Assembly: GCF_021869535.1 (NCBI RefSeq)
Contig: NW_026262690.1
Coordinates: 63,434,995-63,498,994 of the forward strand
Source: Mytilus californianus
Lineage: Eukaryota; Mollusca; Bivalvia; Mytilida; Mytilidae
DNA length: 64,000 nt
Direction: 5' to 3'
Shown here: positions 11,629-24,236 of the stretch, piece by piece
Layout of the letters: every line of letters begins with the position of its first letter
How positions within the stretch are numbered: position 1 is the first letter of the stretch
Notes under the pieces: generated by a model
What the model was told of the DNA's origin: nothing
Databases searched by the model: none
What the model saw: only the letters and a program-made list of their open reading frames with translations
Made by a program: the position numbers and the translations under genes

Positions 11629-13400
11629 TTATGGAAAACAATTATTTTGCATGAAAATTTCGGTGAGGATTCTACTATGAAGGTCCAAAATCGATAAGGA
11701 TGACGGGCTAAGTAGTTCGAGAAAGTTCATAAAGGGAATATTTCATTTAGAAATTTAGAAAAAAATCTGGATTGTTTAAAGACAGTAAACTATTTTAATC
11801 TCTGCCAGTATAAATGAAAATGCCTATCAAGTGGTATTTCTTTTGGCCTTTGTGAACAGTAAAACAAATGTACAGTTTTAAGATCAGCACAATCATGACA
11901 ATTATACCTCAAATATAGTTTTCTCTAAAACAAAAACAAAAAATAAAAAAGAAGAAGAAAGAGTTGTAAAAGTATGTATATATATAACAAGCAAATTTTA
12001 AAGACCTCAACATGTATGATAAAACATTTCCTTCTTATATGTTAAGGTTCTGAGCTCTCGGTTTATCAATCTTTACTTGTATTCGGAGCACAAAATTTGT
12101 GCTCAAAATACAAGATTCATGCATTCATTCATTTTTTTTTATATTAGTTGATATCTGACAATAGTGCTCGGAATTTTTTATGACTACAAGGCCAGAACTT
12201 TAAACAAAACCTAAGGGATCGATGTTGTGAAGTATTCAAATGACTGATAATTCGGAGGACTGAAGATTTAGTTTTTGAAATTCTTCAGCGTTTGCCTTCA
12301 TCCGTAAATAAATAATCCAGCTATAATTCTTTAATCATTTATGTTTCCTGTGCTCTGTGAAATGCTTTGATATTCAAAGGAACAAAACTTTATCTTTCCA
12401 TTCAATATCTGGAACACGAATTACCAGTCATTTGACGTACGTGATTCCATAGAGATGTGGTCTCGGATAAAAGGTCCACATTTTTATATGGGTTGATATT
12501 TGTGATCCTACTATCACAAAAAACAATACCCTTTCTACAATAACACAAGGTAAGGATATGAATGAAATCTTAAGAAACCACTCTCCTATATATTCAGCAA
12601 GTGGTTTCTGATGTTTAAAATTCTTATGCCGAGGTAATATGATTAACACTATCATGCATGATTATATACTAGTACTTGTCGTCCAATAAATAATGTGTCA
12701 TGAAAATCGGGAAGCACGAAGACTGCAAAAGAAATTCCCCTTGTTGAGAAATAAAAAATCAAAACAACGTCGTGGGTAAAAAGTTTCAAATATTTTTGCT
12801 TTAAACGTTTTCAGGACAGAATAATCAACTCAAACACGCCCGAACATAAAATGGTGAACTAGCCTCTCTCTTTTCAGTGAAATTATTTCCCATTTTAAGG
12901 ATTTTCTCCCCAAAAAAAAACTGTCGCCGGGGGCAGAGATGCAAAATAATGCTTTAGAAAGATCGATCTATAATCTTTCTGTGGATTTTTTTCGGCGGAA
13001 TTCATGATAATGCACACGAATTTGAAAAGATCCACTTTGATTTAAACCTGTCACAATCGCCGGTTTTATGAAAATTTTTCTATAATTGAAAAGTTTATTA
13101 ATATCTCGAAGCTTCATACTATAATTCAAGTAAAAACACGTATGTAAGATGCATAAAATCATAAACTATACACCTTTATTAAACTTTAAAAGATCATAGA
13201 AACAGATTTAAACAATTCAAATATACCAATTTTGATTTTTTACCTTCTCTAACAAAGAGTTCCATTTCTTTTGTTTAATTTTAACTATATAATTACAACA
13301 AACAACATAACATACCGATAACTTGATTTTTTAAGAAGCGATTTTTTGTTAAGATAAAACACATTTTATAATCACATGAACCCAGAATCCTTCATGTGAT
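11629..13400. other. Interior of the 9175-13738 element, unassigned
   Basis: AT-rich, with no recognised protein on either strand. The short open frames present (75 aa or less) lack any family motif. Confidence 0.45.
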
Positions 13401-13562
13401 GAATGATTGACGAACAGTAGATATATGGGAGGAGTAAGCAATCCAAATTACTGTTTTAACAGATTAAGCGATAAACTTCATCCATCAATCACTTACTAAT
13501 TTCAGATTAGTTGTTTTGTGTATAGACGATAGATAAGAAGTGGATAACAATAACAATAACAA

Positions 13563-13708
13563 TTAGCGGTTTAAAACCGATAAAAAAAGCGGTTAATCGA
13601 TATAACTAGCGATTAACCGATATATAAATAGCGGTTAACCGACACATATATAGCAGTTAACCGACATATTTATAGCGGTTAACCAATGAAAATAGCGGTT
13701 AACCGATA
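13563..13708 (-). repeat. GGTTAACCGC motif array (right arm)
   Basis: Inverted counterpart of 9206-9333. It has about seven AGCGGTTAACCGATA-type units, some decayed (AGCGGTTTAAAACCG, AGCGATTAACCG). Confidence 0.8.
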
Positions 13709-13740
13709 AAAATACCTTTTGAACCAAATGGTACACCATA

Positions 13741-15096
13741 AGATATGAATGACAAGTCTTGCAAAGGAACAAGATATAAAGCACATTGAAAATCCGTTTC
13801 GTCCAGTCTTAAATACAAATCACAGACGTGTTCTTGCACTAAATAATATATGAGTAACTCGTTTCAGCCGAACTATGTATTTTTTTCTACACAGGAGAGG
13901 GTTTCCGATATTGATTAAACACCTTTTGACAAGGTAACACCTACCAAGATTTAAAATATTTAGATTATAGGTTTCCGTACATTTTGTAACTGTAAGGGGT
14001 AAATCAAAAGCGCTTTGGATACACCATTTTTTCGTTTTGATCAGTAAATGATATATACTGAGTACTCTTATTATAACCCTTGATTATTAGTTTTCCCAAG
14101 ATTATTTCTTCGTTTTTAAACTAATAAAATAAAAAAATCATTTTGATTTTAATAACTTCTCCTTTAGATTTATAAATTTAAACATTATTTATCATTTCTA
14201 CAAGTGTGGACACAGATCAGTGTGGATAGTATGTTTGAATGTTTGACAGTGTTTTCTGATAATAAAGTTTTCTATAAGTTTTTTCCCATAGTGTTCTATG
14301 TTAATTTCTATAAATAAATTATGGCAAATAGTGTAGACTAAAAGATTTGAAAAAGGTATTGCAAAATTAGTCTTGTTTTAAGGTTTTTGTTATGTGGATT
14401 ATATTCTCCAAGGCCTGGTTGTAGTTATATAAACACGATAACAGACAAATTTACCAGTGTGATATAATTTTAATAACATGGTATATATATCCAATTTATT
14501 TGATTATGATTCTTAATTTCTATAGATAAATTATGACAAATAGTGTAGACTAGAAGAGATTTGAAAAAGGTATTGCAAAATTATTCTTGTTTTATAAGGT
14601 TTGTTGTGGTATAAAAATAAACAGTGCTGTAATCTGGTAATCAACATTAACACAAATTAAAAAATAATGAATGAATGATAAAAGTTGAACAATGAAAGAT
14701 AATTTAGGGACTGACTAAGCATTATGAGTTTTGTCCATATGTATGAAAGAATGACCAGTTGCACTCAGGACTCTTCAGTAGGCAGTACAAATGGTAAAAA
14801 AAGTGTTACAAAGCCACTTGTAGCAATGTTTGGTATATTTCAATGTTGTTTTTTTTTTATTTGGCTATCTGGATGCAAAATGTTTGGTTCAAATGAAAAT
14901 AAAATGCTTTAATCCCCCTTTAACTACGTTCAGTATGTGGATGCAGCTTCAATAATTCCTGTGCTGACAATTTCAATGATCTTACCTTAGTTTTTCATAT
15001 GTAGATATGGTTGTCTGTTTATGAATATAATTTTAACAAAGAAGGCATTGGCATAACAATGAACCGAGCTTAATGCAAAGCACTTTAATAATACAC
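13741..15096. repeat. AT-rich region with a local direct repeat
   Basis: The block TTAATTTCTATAAATAAATT with following AAATAGTGTAGACTA and AAAGGTATTGCAAAATTA at about 14302-14395 is repeated at 14512-14612. Nothing else is recognised. The 62-aa open frame near 14724 has no family features. Confidence 0.5.
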
Positions 15097-15172
15097 TTAG
15101 ACAGAGAGCTCAATCCAGTGATATACTTCTTGAACACCACTACAAACACACTTACTGCACGGATCGGAGGTC
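15097..15172 (-). CDS. Candidate terminal exon, Cys-rich peptide (weak)
   Basis: On the - strand a good acceptor (TCTATTTTCAG) precedes 15172. After one phase base the frame encodes 24 residues beginning TSDPCSKCVCSG and then stops. The CxxCxC spacing after DP resembles edges of small extracellular Cys-rich domains (von Willebrand C type), but the stretch is too short to assign. No upstream exon is identified, and another frame from the same acceptor is open for longer. Chance is a real alternative. Function unknown. Confidence 0.2.
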
Positions 15173-15699
15173 CTGAAAATAGACATGTCAATAAATTATA
15201 TTAAACATATTATATGTAAATAAGCACATGTACATAAAACTTGTACAAATTACTGGTAAAACAGTTAGTAAAAAGCAAGTAGATGTCACTATATGCAAAA
15301 ATAAATATATCTTGATCATTAGTGCCCCTCTCTTTGAAATAAGAAACAAACTTCCACCTTATCATAGTAAACAGGTGAAAAAAACATTCAAAACTAAAAA
15401 ATGGTTTCAGTGTCTATTACCTTCACGACTGAATCAATACATTAGTATTACTAGTAGTACATGTATTTGCATAAGTGTGAAAATGTGCCAAACAGTAGTA
15501 ACTTTTTTTAATGTATATTCTCCAAATATAAAACACTGTTGTATGGCTGTATGCTATTTATTTCGCACCTACATAAAAAGTTATTGTTGTACATCAATAT
15601 TCATAACAGTGAAGAGTTTTCCTGTGGCTAAAGATATATATACACGAGGCTGTTGTGGAAAAGTGGACTACATCTAGGCATAAGGTCTGCTATTTTGAT

Positions 15700-16390
15700 A
15701 TATATTTGTTAAAATATACTTTTTCACTTTTTCGGTCTTTTGGAAAATGTTGTTTTTGCTGTATTTAGACCCTTCTACCAAGAAATTTGTTTTGCATGCA
15801 CACGTATAAAAATTGCGGTTTTTATCCAACGCAATCATAGGTTTGAACGTTGTTTTCAATTAAGACTTGTTTATATTTTTTCGTTTGGGCTTGTATTATA
15901 TTTGCCTTCGGGTTCATATGATCCGTTCATCCTATTTCGACTCTTTCAATATTCAAGAGTCTATCCTAAATTGAGGTAAATTATATAGCCTTCCAAATAC
16001 CGTTTCGATTACTAACATCACTGAAGAGACATTAATTGTCGAAATCCGGATATGGTGTACAACTTTTTGCACCTCATGTTTGCGGTATTTCAATTTTTTC
16101 CGCAAACTTATTGTTTTCTGTTTGGTAATAAATTTATATATAATAAGATCCATTTTGTTACATCTGGTGATCCGTTTATTTGGCAATCGCCAATGGCAGT
16201 CAGCAGGGTTTAAGAACATCAGTTGTTCGACCTGCTAGTCAAATGCGTTTTGTTAAAATATACTTTTTCACTTTTTTGGTCTTTTGGAAAATGTTGTTTG
16301 TGCTGTATTTAGACCCCTCTACCAAGAAATTTGTTTTGCATGCACATGTATAAAAATTGCGCTTTTTTTTTCCAACGCAATCATAGGTAT
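15700..16390 (-). repeat. Repeat family R1, copies 2 and 3 (inverted)
   Basis: The segment 15953-16390 is a nearly full-length complement of 3646-4110. The segment 15700-15865 repeats its first part again (GGTCTTTTGGAAAATGTTG, GTTTTGCATGCACACGTAT). Two nested or tandem inverted copies are therefore present, and open frames here are not conserved. Confidence 0.7.
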
Positions 16391-17512
16391 GAACAAACAA
16401 AAAAGCTAGCAAGTACTGTGAAATGCATTCAAAACTATCCTAGTATTGGAGAACTTTCAAAAAAACATGTCGAGACAATAATTTTAAACTTCAATTAATT
16501 CAAACAAAATCAAAATATGTAGATGGTTTCCCTTTTCCTGCTTGGTAAATTTTAACTATGAAACTATAAGGGGGGTGGGGGGAGCAGTGAATATACATGA
16601 TTGCTAGTTACTTATCATTTATTTTGAGAAACCAGTGTAAAAACTGATTCTCATAAAATAACAGAACAAATTGGCACTGAAAGGTTCACATTTTGTCCCC
16701 ATTGTAATGATAATGGTCTATTTGTCTATTGTCAAAAACAATTTCAACATCATTTCAAATAGTATGCCAATATCTAGTATCTCTGTGATGCAAGTTTCAG
16801 AGTTTTTTATTAAAGAAAGGTTTGGGGTTTTAACAAATTATGACATTTTCCTTCCTAAAAAAATTTTTGTTATGTATGAAGCAGTTTTACCAATTCTTTT
16901 AATCTATCTTTCAGGTAAATAATAAGGAATACTAATATTTACAGAGGCAGATTAAGGGGGGGGGGGGGCACCCCCCCCCCCCCCCCCCCCCCCTTTTCCA
17001 CTTTTGTAGGAAACATTTTGTTGATTATTTAGGAAATCACTGAAGCATGACTAAGCCCCGGCCCCCTCTTATGGCAGTCAGTGGACCCCCTCCCCCCTTT
17101 TATGAAAATTTCTGGATCCGCCACTGTATTTATCCATATGAATAAACAGAGATGAGAAGTATAGGGATCTATTCATTTTGAAGAAAAGGAAGCATTTTAA
17201 ACTTCAATTTTTTCTAAATTTTTTACTTTTTGTTTCATTTACACCTTCGGAATTTCATACATTAATAGAATAGAAAAATAGAATAAAATACTAGTAGACT
17301 GACCACGCCATGGCAAAAAAGAAAAAGACGAAAAGACAAATAACAGAACACAAAACACAACACTGAGCTACACGAACCCCATAAAAAACCGGGAGGATCT
17401 CAGGTCCTCCCGAAAAGTAAGCAGATCTTGCTAAACATGTGGCACCCGTCGTGTTAATCATGAAAGCACAAACCCGATGATCAGTCTCATTCGGTAGGTC
17501 ACATTCGGGGAA
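16391..17512. other. AT-rich region with G/C homopolymers
   Basis: No gene is recognised. A G12 run followed by CA and a C run of about 24 lies at 16957-16993, then AC-rich sequence with CCACTGTATTTAT, resembling a decayed G-run MITE like those at 2261 and 46107. The segment 17340-17470 (AACACAACACTGAGC, GGGAGGATCTCAGGTCC) looks like other mollusc repeats but was not assigned. Confidence 0.35.
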
Positions 17513-17516
17513 ATAA

Positions 17517-17806
17517 GGGAGCTACCATTTGATTTTTATGGGGGGGCTAGGATGAAAAATATTGTCCTGCATTTTTTTTTTAGATGTAATCTCTGTCCTG
17601 CATTTTTAGTTTTCACTCTATTCGGTCCTGCCTTTTTTTTTATTAGTTTATCCTGACTTTTTTTACATAAATTTTCATCCTGCCTTTTTTTTTTTTGCCA
17701 AGTTGCTCATCCTGCATTTTTTTTTTTTACTCTAAACTCCTGTCCTGCCTTTTTTTTCAAATTTCATCCTAGCCCCCACCCCCATAAAAATCAAATCGTA
17801 GCTCCC
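17517..17806. mobile_element. PIF/Harbinger-like MITE, second copy
   Basis: Same ends, length (290 bp) and TAA duplication (17514-17516 and 17807-17809) as 2261-2546, with a few indels in the T runs. Homology continues past the right end to about 18043 (matching 2547-2785) but not past the left end. That homology is near-identical, so a larger unit was copied. Confidence 0.7.
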
Positions 17807-18043
17807 TAAGGGTATATGTATAGGGACAAAAATGGTTGCCTTGATGCATAACATCGACGGCACCCTGAAAGAGTTGTTACAAGGATTTTAATGTGCAGAT
17901 AGTGGGCATTCTCCCTATACAGTAGGTATCTGATTCAATATCCACATTATTACCTATAGACATTGCTGCGTACTTTTATACCCATCCCAACCGAACGGAG
18001 GCCCCATTTTGGCACGGGTTATACTGTTCGTTTGATAAAGAGG

Positions 18044-18226
18044 GGGGGGGGGGGCAGGACAGGAGTTTTGAGTTAAGAAGAAGGCAGGATGACAATTTAT
18101 GTAAAAAAAAGTCAGGATAAACTAATAAAAAAAAAGGCAGGACCGAAAACAGTGCAAAATAAAAAGGCAGGACAGAGATTACAACTAAAAAAAATGCAGG
18201 ACAAAATTTTTCATCGTAACTCCCCC
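18044..18226 (-). mobile_element. Partial inverted copy of the same MITE
   Basis: A G run, then GGCAGGACAGGAGTTTTGAG and a series of GGCAGGA blocks, ending TTTTTCATCGTAACTCCCCC. This is the complement of the interior and left end of the 17517-17806 element, abutting its right flank. Confidence 0.6.
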
Positions 18227-18235
18227 TGAAAAACA

Positions 18236-18788
18236 CACAAAACTAACAAAGGTTAGGTGTTCCTCACTTGGAACAGGCGCAAAAATGTGTTAGGGTTAAA
18301 CATCATTTGTGAGATCTCAACCCTCCCCTATACCTCTAGCCAATGTGGAATAAACAAACACACCTCAATTAACCATACCCCTTTCTCAGATACGTAAATA
18401 AGCAATAAATCAACTGTATTTGATGTTTGGAATGATTATAAGGTGTAAATGTCCATCAGGCTACCAATATGTCTCCAACGCAGCTTGAAAATCTTGCACT
18501 CGGAGGCGGGCTCTAGTGTCCCCTAAACAGTAATGCATACAAATGAACCTAAATTTGAAAAAAAAACACAAAACTAACAAAGGTTAGGTGTTCCTCACTT
18601 GGAACAGGCGCAAAAATGTGGTGGGGTTAAACATCTTTTGTGAGATCTCAACCCTCCCCTATGCCTCTGGCCAATGCGGAATAAACAAACACACCTCAAT
18701 TAATCATACCCCTTTCTTAGATACGTAAATAAGCAATAGATTAACTGTCTTTGGTGTTTGGAATGATTATAAGGTGTAAATGTACATC
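18236..18788. repeat. Direct duplication, 331-bp period
   Basis: The segment 18236-18457 is repeated at 18567-18788 with few changes (shared AACAGGCGCAAAAATGTG, GAGATCTCAACCCTCCCCTA, GGAATGATTATAAGGTGTAA). Part of the unit matches the tail of the abundant AGATGTGGTATGATTGCC family and, inverted, 62555-62730. Confidence 0.8.
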
Positions 18789-19779
18789 ATTTGATCTTGA
18801 CCACCTCTTCATGATCATTAATAACGTTTACTTTATGCGATACTTGTTGTAATACATTGATCTTAAAGATTTTCAATATAAAATTCAATCATGATCAAGT
18901 TAAATAGGCGATGCATTTCAACAAGGATATAGCCACCTTCGCCATTTATTCTAGTTACTCTGAAATATGGTTCCCTATACTTCCCATGCCTATGTCTATG
19001 TAAATATGCACAGATGAACTGTGAAAAAATTTGGTGTATATCTTAAGACCTGTTTTGCTCCTCTGTGTTTTTATATAGCCGAAGTTAGCGGAACGGTGCA
19101 GAAATGCTAGATATAAGAATGATAATCTGGGAGGCATCAGCATTATCTCTGTGTATAAATTTCATATTTCAGAAGGTAGCAGAGCTGACCCCCAGAGCTG
19201 AATAATCCATATCTGATATGCGGATGCCTTGTGGTCTTGAGTTTCCATCTGACATGTTTCCCTTGGGCTTTGCCTCTTAGATAACCACTGATTTTTTTTT
19301 CAATCTCCTTTTTTTTTTGCCATCGTAAGTGATGGGACAATGTACATGTGCGTTAAACAGTATTGATATTATCTTGACATCATTTTTTGGTTCACATCTG
19401 TTGATTTTTAAGTTTCATGAATAGGACTTTGTCTCGGACAATATAAGTAATAGGTCGACTATATTGGGTTTAAAGGGAGTAACTCTGTTTGTAAGGTGAA
19501 CATGCAAGTCAGGCAGGGTTTGTTTGACTTTTACCATATTTACAAATATAATTGATAAATTTGTTAAGTTTCTTTATTAAGATATTGATCTTATAGACTT
19601 CCAGCATAAAATTCTATCATAATCAGTTATAAAGGCGATACATTTCATCGTTTTAGCGCAAAATGATAACCCATCTAGCGTTAATGTTTAGACCATTTTA
19701 GCGAAACATATAATGAACAATGTCCATTAAGCTAACGAAATCAATATAAATTAAAAACCAATTGTTCAGAGAACAATTG
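18789..19779. other. Unassigned spacer
   Basis: AT-rich. Two overlapping open frames near 18955-19340 (- strand, 62-65 aa) show no conserved motif. The palindrome CAATTGTTCAGAGAACAATTG spans 19759-19779 and abuts the next element. Confidence 0.4.
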
Positions 19780-20946
19780 AAGGTCTTTCCACCAGTAAGG
19801 ATCTATTTTGAGATGAAAATATTAAAATTTTGTTTTAAATGTCAATTTCCGCGTCAAATGACAGCTTATTGTACGCTGATTCCAAAAATATATGTTTTTT
19901 ATACAAAAAGATATAAATAAGGGAGATAATTTTTTACTTCCGGTTTAAAAGATGTTACTTCCGGTATTATTTGATAGTTTACTTGACACTGATTCCAAAA
20001 ATATATGGTTCTATATACTTTTACATTAACTTAGTACAAAAAATAGCTACTTCCGGTTTACAAAAGGTCACTTCCGGTTGACTTTTTCAATGTCACATTG
20101 CTTGCAACCTAATGCAAAAAGTCCCTTGGCTTTATCATGTATACATATGAGGTAAAAGCGAAGGTCAAAATCTAGAACGTTAAATTTACCTATGACCTTG
20201 AGCTCAAGTTCAAGGTCATAAACCAAGGACCACAAATCAAAAGACTCTAGGCCTCTACTTTATATTGTTAATGAGTTCTATTACCATACGACTAACATTA
20301 GATATAAAAGGGGGAAAACTCGCATCAAATGTCTACGTACCCTTTCAACTAAAATTTACGTGTTACGACATGTCGCAACTAACAATTGTGTGAAAATATT
20401 TTGTCGATATCTTATATGATTTCTAAAAATAAGAGATAACAAGCCAAAATCAAATTTTGAACATGACCTTGACCTTTGACCTTGACCTCATTTTCATTTT
20501 TTTGGACCAAGGACCTCATATCAAAAGACCCTAGGCCTCTATCACTTATGGTTTTCCAGTTAAAAATACATTTCACTTATATCAAATACAAAAGGGGAAA
20601 TAACTCTCATATGGAATCTCTATACGGCTTCGGTCAAAATAAAACCTAACATCCTGAGGATATAACGAGCAATTTGGAAAAATAAATTTGTCGCTTTCTT
20701 TTACGGTTGCGGAGGAGATCTCATAACAAGAAAAACAGTGTTTGGGGAGATAACTCTTACAAAGAAAAGTGTTCGGTTAAACAGGGTCAGTTTCAAAAGC
20801 GTATAGACTGTATGATATCATATACCAAAAAACTAATTGACATCTTTTGAAACAAAAATACACTGCAAGAAAAAAATTAGGCGGAAGAAAAAAAAAATAA
20901 TCAGAAGAAAACCAATAGGTCTTTCCACGGAAAGGTGGAAAGACCT
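19780..20946. mobile_element. AGGTCTTTCCAC-ended element, about 1.17 kb
   Basis: The left end is AGGTCTTTCCACCAGTAAGG and the right end GGTGGAAAGACCT, giving 12-bp inverted termini. The right end is part of a perfect hairpin (20916-20928 with 20935-20947). The interior carries repeated ACTTCCGGTT blocks and several AGGTCA or TGACCT half-sites (20190-20225; 20463-20490). No protein is recognised. No target duplication is clear. Confidence 0.6.
20463..20490 (+). promoter_or_regulatory. Cluster of TGACCT half-sites, DR1-like
   Basis: The run TGACCTTGACCTTTGACC followed by TTGACCTCA contains four TGACCT half-sites. The middle pair, read on the - strand, is AGGTCAAAGGTCA, a consensus DR1 site for HNF4/RXR-type nuclear receptors. 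It lies inside a repeat, so any regulatory role is speculation. Confidence 0.3.
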
Positions 20947-23020
20947 AATTATGGAGTTTTTCTCCTTGCATTATAAAATTGAATAATAATGCCTTTTTAT
21001 ACCAAGACAGCACAATGTTAAAATGTCATATCCATTAAAATGTAATACTGAAGGTAAAAACTGAATACAATTAATCATCTCATCATTGAGGTCTGTGAAC
21101 ACAACTGTTATAAGTTTGTTCTAGTCTGATATAAAGCCACCACTATCAAAGAAAAGATTACTATTATAACAAAAAATATTTGTGTGTGGTTCATAATATT
21201 TACTGAACGTCTCTCTGATATTTCCTGGTCTTTCAATATTTTGTCGATGGTGTCCTGTATTCGTCACCGGTATAGTGAATTGCATAAACAATACTAGTAT
21301 CGATTTTAATGTTTAATAAATTGTAAATGCAATCAACTTCGAATAAAACCAGCATTCATTTAAGAATTGAATGCTTCTTTTTGTAAATTTATTGGGGTGT
21401 AAAAGCGTTGACCGAAGTACATTTTGTAAGAAGCGCGGAAGCGCTTCATTCTAAAAACGTGCGCACGGTCAACGCTTTTACTACTCTATAAAATTACTAA
21501 AAAGATGTATTCAATACTTATTATTACATTTTTTTGCTAGGATCATGAAAACACGATTTCTATCAAGTTTTTCTTTTATTTACCTGTGCACTTTATTGTG
21601 GAAGCTCGTGTCATCATGAATGTTACATTTCATTTTTTTGAAATGAAGGTTAATTTCAGAATGACGCGAGATTGCTGTTAGCCAATCAAAATAACGTATT
21701 ATAATGAAACATACATGTATTTGTAATTATTACTCTTTACGATGTAAGTATGTTGAGGTAAGTTTTTGGTTAACATGGACAATTATGTAATATTAGTTTC
21801 ATATATACTTCCCTAAAATAATTGAATATACTTTGTTAAACTAGTTTTATTTTTTTCCATACCACATTGGCATTGTTTGTCGAAGAACTCAATATGTGCA
21901 GTGCAGTCGATTACTTTTGTAGTGTTTTATGTTATTAAGTTGAAATTCCTTTTTTTTTATTTCAATCTTATTACAATTCTTATTCTATTTTTTTACTATA
22001 ACAGAACTGAAAATAAAATAATATTGTTCTGCTGGAAAATGTTTTCCTATGAGAATTCGATTTTTCCGGGAGGTGTTTACAATGCCTGAGATTTTTTTTT
22101 CTGTTATGCTTGTGTTCACTACTTGAAATGTTGTAATTGCACAGTTTTTAAATAATCTACTTTATCAAAAAATCGTAAACTTTGACTTATCTATAATTTT
22201 TTAATACTGAGCTCGTTTAGAATGCAATGTATAGATGAATACCAACACGATGTATTAAATTATGTAAAATTTAAGGGAGACAAAATTTAACCCTTATGTC
22301 AAGATGGATTACTTTATTTAGCTTAGAAAGACAATTCCTTTTGACATGATATCCTGGTAAATTTTCCAAGTCGCAAAATAAGTTTAAAAGTTGAAAACAA
22401 TATTGATATTCTGGTCCAGTCCAAAATAGAGGGCAAGATGATTTTATTAAAAAATGTGTATTCTTAATAAATGATCTGGTGTCAGATAACTACATATAAG
22501 TATCTGATCACCGTATGTTCTATGGCAGCGAAGTCAAATGATTCCAGCCTTTATTGATATTTTCAATGTCAATACATATATTGTTTCACGAAAATTAAAT
22601 AAAATCATATATCTTTAATATTCCCTGCTGCTCTATTCAAATTTATTCTATGAATTATGCAATTGAAAATGAAATTTTAATCACTACTTCAAAATATCTA
22701 TACATTAATTTGCAGGTTACCGCGTGGATTTAATTTTGGTTATCACCATGAGTTCTGAAATGAAAGAGACCTTTTTATACTGATAATTATATTTCACATA
22801 TTTCAAGATAATATTTAAAAACCTATTCAGTATACGAATGTTAGTTACGGATTTAAAGATTTTTTATCGGAAATTAAAAAAACGTCATTGAAAAAAACCG
22901 GAATGATTTTCTGTTATTAATGGTCTACCAATCGCCACCAACAGATCCATGAGGAATTCATAGGCTTTTCCAATAGGACAAAAAGTTATGAATACTATTT
23001 CAAGCTTTTCTGGTTTCAAA
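20947..23020. other. Unassigned AT-rich region with one hairpin
   Basis: No exon or protein family is recognised. A hairpin at 21400-21480 has perfect 15-nt arms (TAAAAGCGTTGACCG) enclosing the smaller hairpin GAAGCGCGGAAGCGCTTC. It is probably a foldback MITE. Confidence 0.5.
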
Positions 23021-23021
23021 A

Positions 23022-23765
23022 ACCTACCAATATAGAAATAAGGAGATGTGGCATAATTGTCAATGAGACAACTATCCACCAAAGTTCGAATGAAGTGGAT
23101 GTACGCAATTATAGGCAACTGTACGGTCTTCAACAATGAGAAAAATCCATATTGTATAGTCGGCTATAAAAGGTGCCGACATGAAAAATATAAAACAATT
23201 CAATTGAGAAAACTAACGGCCTAATTCATGAAAAAACAATTTACGAAAAACAAATATGATAGACATGAACCAACTGAACTACAGGTTCCCGACTATGTAT
23301 ATATATACAGGCACATAAAGAATGTAGCGGGGTCAAACAGGTTTGTGAGCGCCCAACCTTTCCCTAACATGGGACAGTGGTGTTACAGCATAACATAATA
23401 ATAAACTATAAAAATTAGTTGAAAAGGGCTGGTAACTCGACAGATCGATACAAGGCAGAAAAACATCTAACAAAAATACAGACCGGACGTGGCAGGGTAT
23501 TTATACATTCTTAACAACAACAAAATTACAAAGTACAGATCTGAGAGTACTCGCACTTACTGACAGCTAGTTCAAAGCTATAACAACCAATAAATAATGC
23601 ATCTAAGACTAAAATATCAATCAGTACACATCCAACATCCAATGGATTTAGTGAAAAGACGTCATTAACAGACAGAGAAAAAACATGACCTTGTGCAGTG
23701 CCAAAATATAGGTATCGACAGATTGTAGTACCGTGAAAGTGCATATGTGTATAACAATACTATTT
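23022..23765 (+). repeat. AGATGTGGTATGATTGCC family, longest copy
   Basis: The longest member in the window, about 740 bp. Order of blocks: GGAGATGTGGCATAATTGTC near 23040, CAATGAGACAACTATCCACC, GGTCTTCAACAATGAG, GTCGGCTATAAAAGGTG, CTAACGGCCTAATTC, CATGGGACAGTGGTGTTACA, then a tail of about 380 bp to ATATGTGTATAAC. Other copies stop earlier, always on the same side, while their starts agree. Non-coding; class not established. Confidence 0.75.
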
Positions 23766-23975
23766 AGTATGGTTTTAATTTACTGATAACAAACTCAATA
23801 TTTATACCAATAAAAACAATATTGAAAGATATGATTATGTTTAATTGGTAACCTTTTAGAATAAGTTTATTCAAAGGATTTATAAGTTTACCCGGATCGT
23901 ATCTAAAGTTCCGAGCTTGGTAAACAACATCACCGCGTAAAATTTAGGATGTGCTATTCCGTTTGAAATAAGTTT

Positions 23976-24236
23976 TTAACAGGTACAGTCAAATTTGCAA
24001 ACCAAATCTTTGTATATATGGAAGAATTTTGTTAGGTTTTTTAGTAATTTGTGGTAACGAAATTCTTGACTTATTAATTTACTATTAATACATAGATTAC
24101 GCTCATTGAAATCCAAAACTTCACTCCAGACACGGGCATAGTGAACTAGTTGGGATATACAAACATCGTAAGACGGTGCCAAAGGAACATCACCGTCCAA
24201 AAAAAGGAAAAATAACAATAATGAAAGTAAAATCAT
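23976..24236 (-). CDS. Candidate small secreted protein, 86 aa (weak)
   Basis: An ATG-initiated frame opens with a strongly hydrophobic stretch (MILLSLLLFFLFLDG) that looks like a signal peptide. The mature part has five cysteines, three in the closing VCKFDCTC. GC content is a little above the surroundings. The family is not recognised, no splice partner is identified and the frame may be fortuitous. If real, a single-exon secreted peptide or the first exon of a secreted protein are both possible. Confidence 0.25.
   Translation of the reverse strand: MILLSLLLFFLFLDGDVPLAPSYDVCISQLVHYARVWSEVLDFNERNLCINSKLISQEFRYHKLLKNLTKFFHIYKDLVCKFDCTC

Noticed and set aside
15228..15677. 149-codon open frame on the + strand
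   Set aside because: AT-rich, with no motif or codon signature; likely chance.
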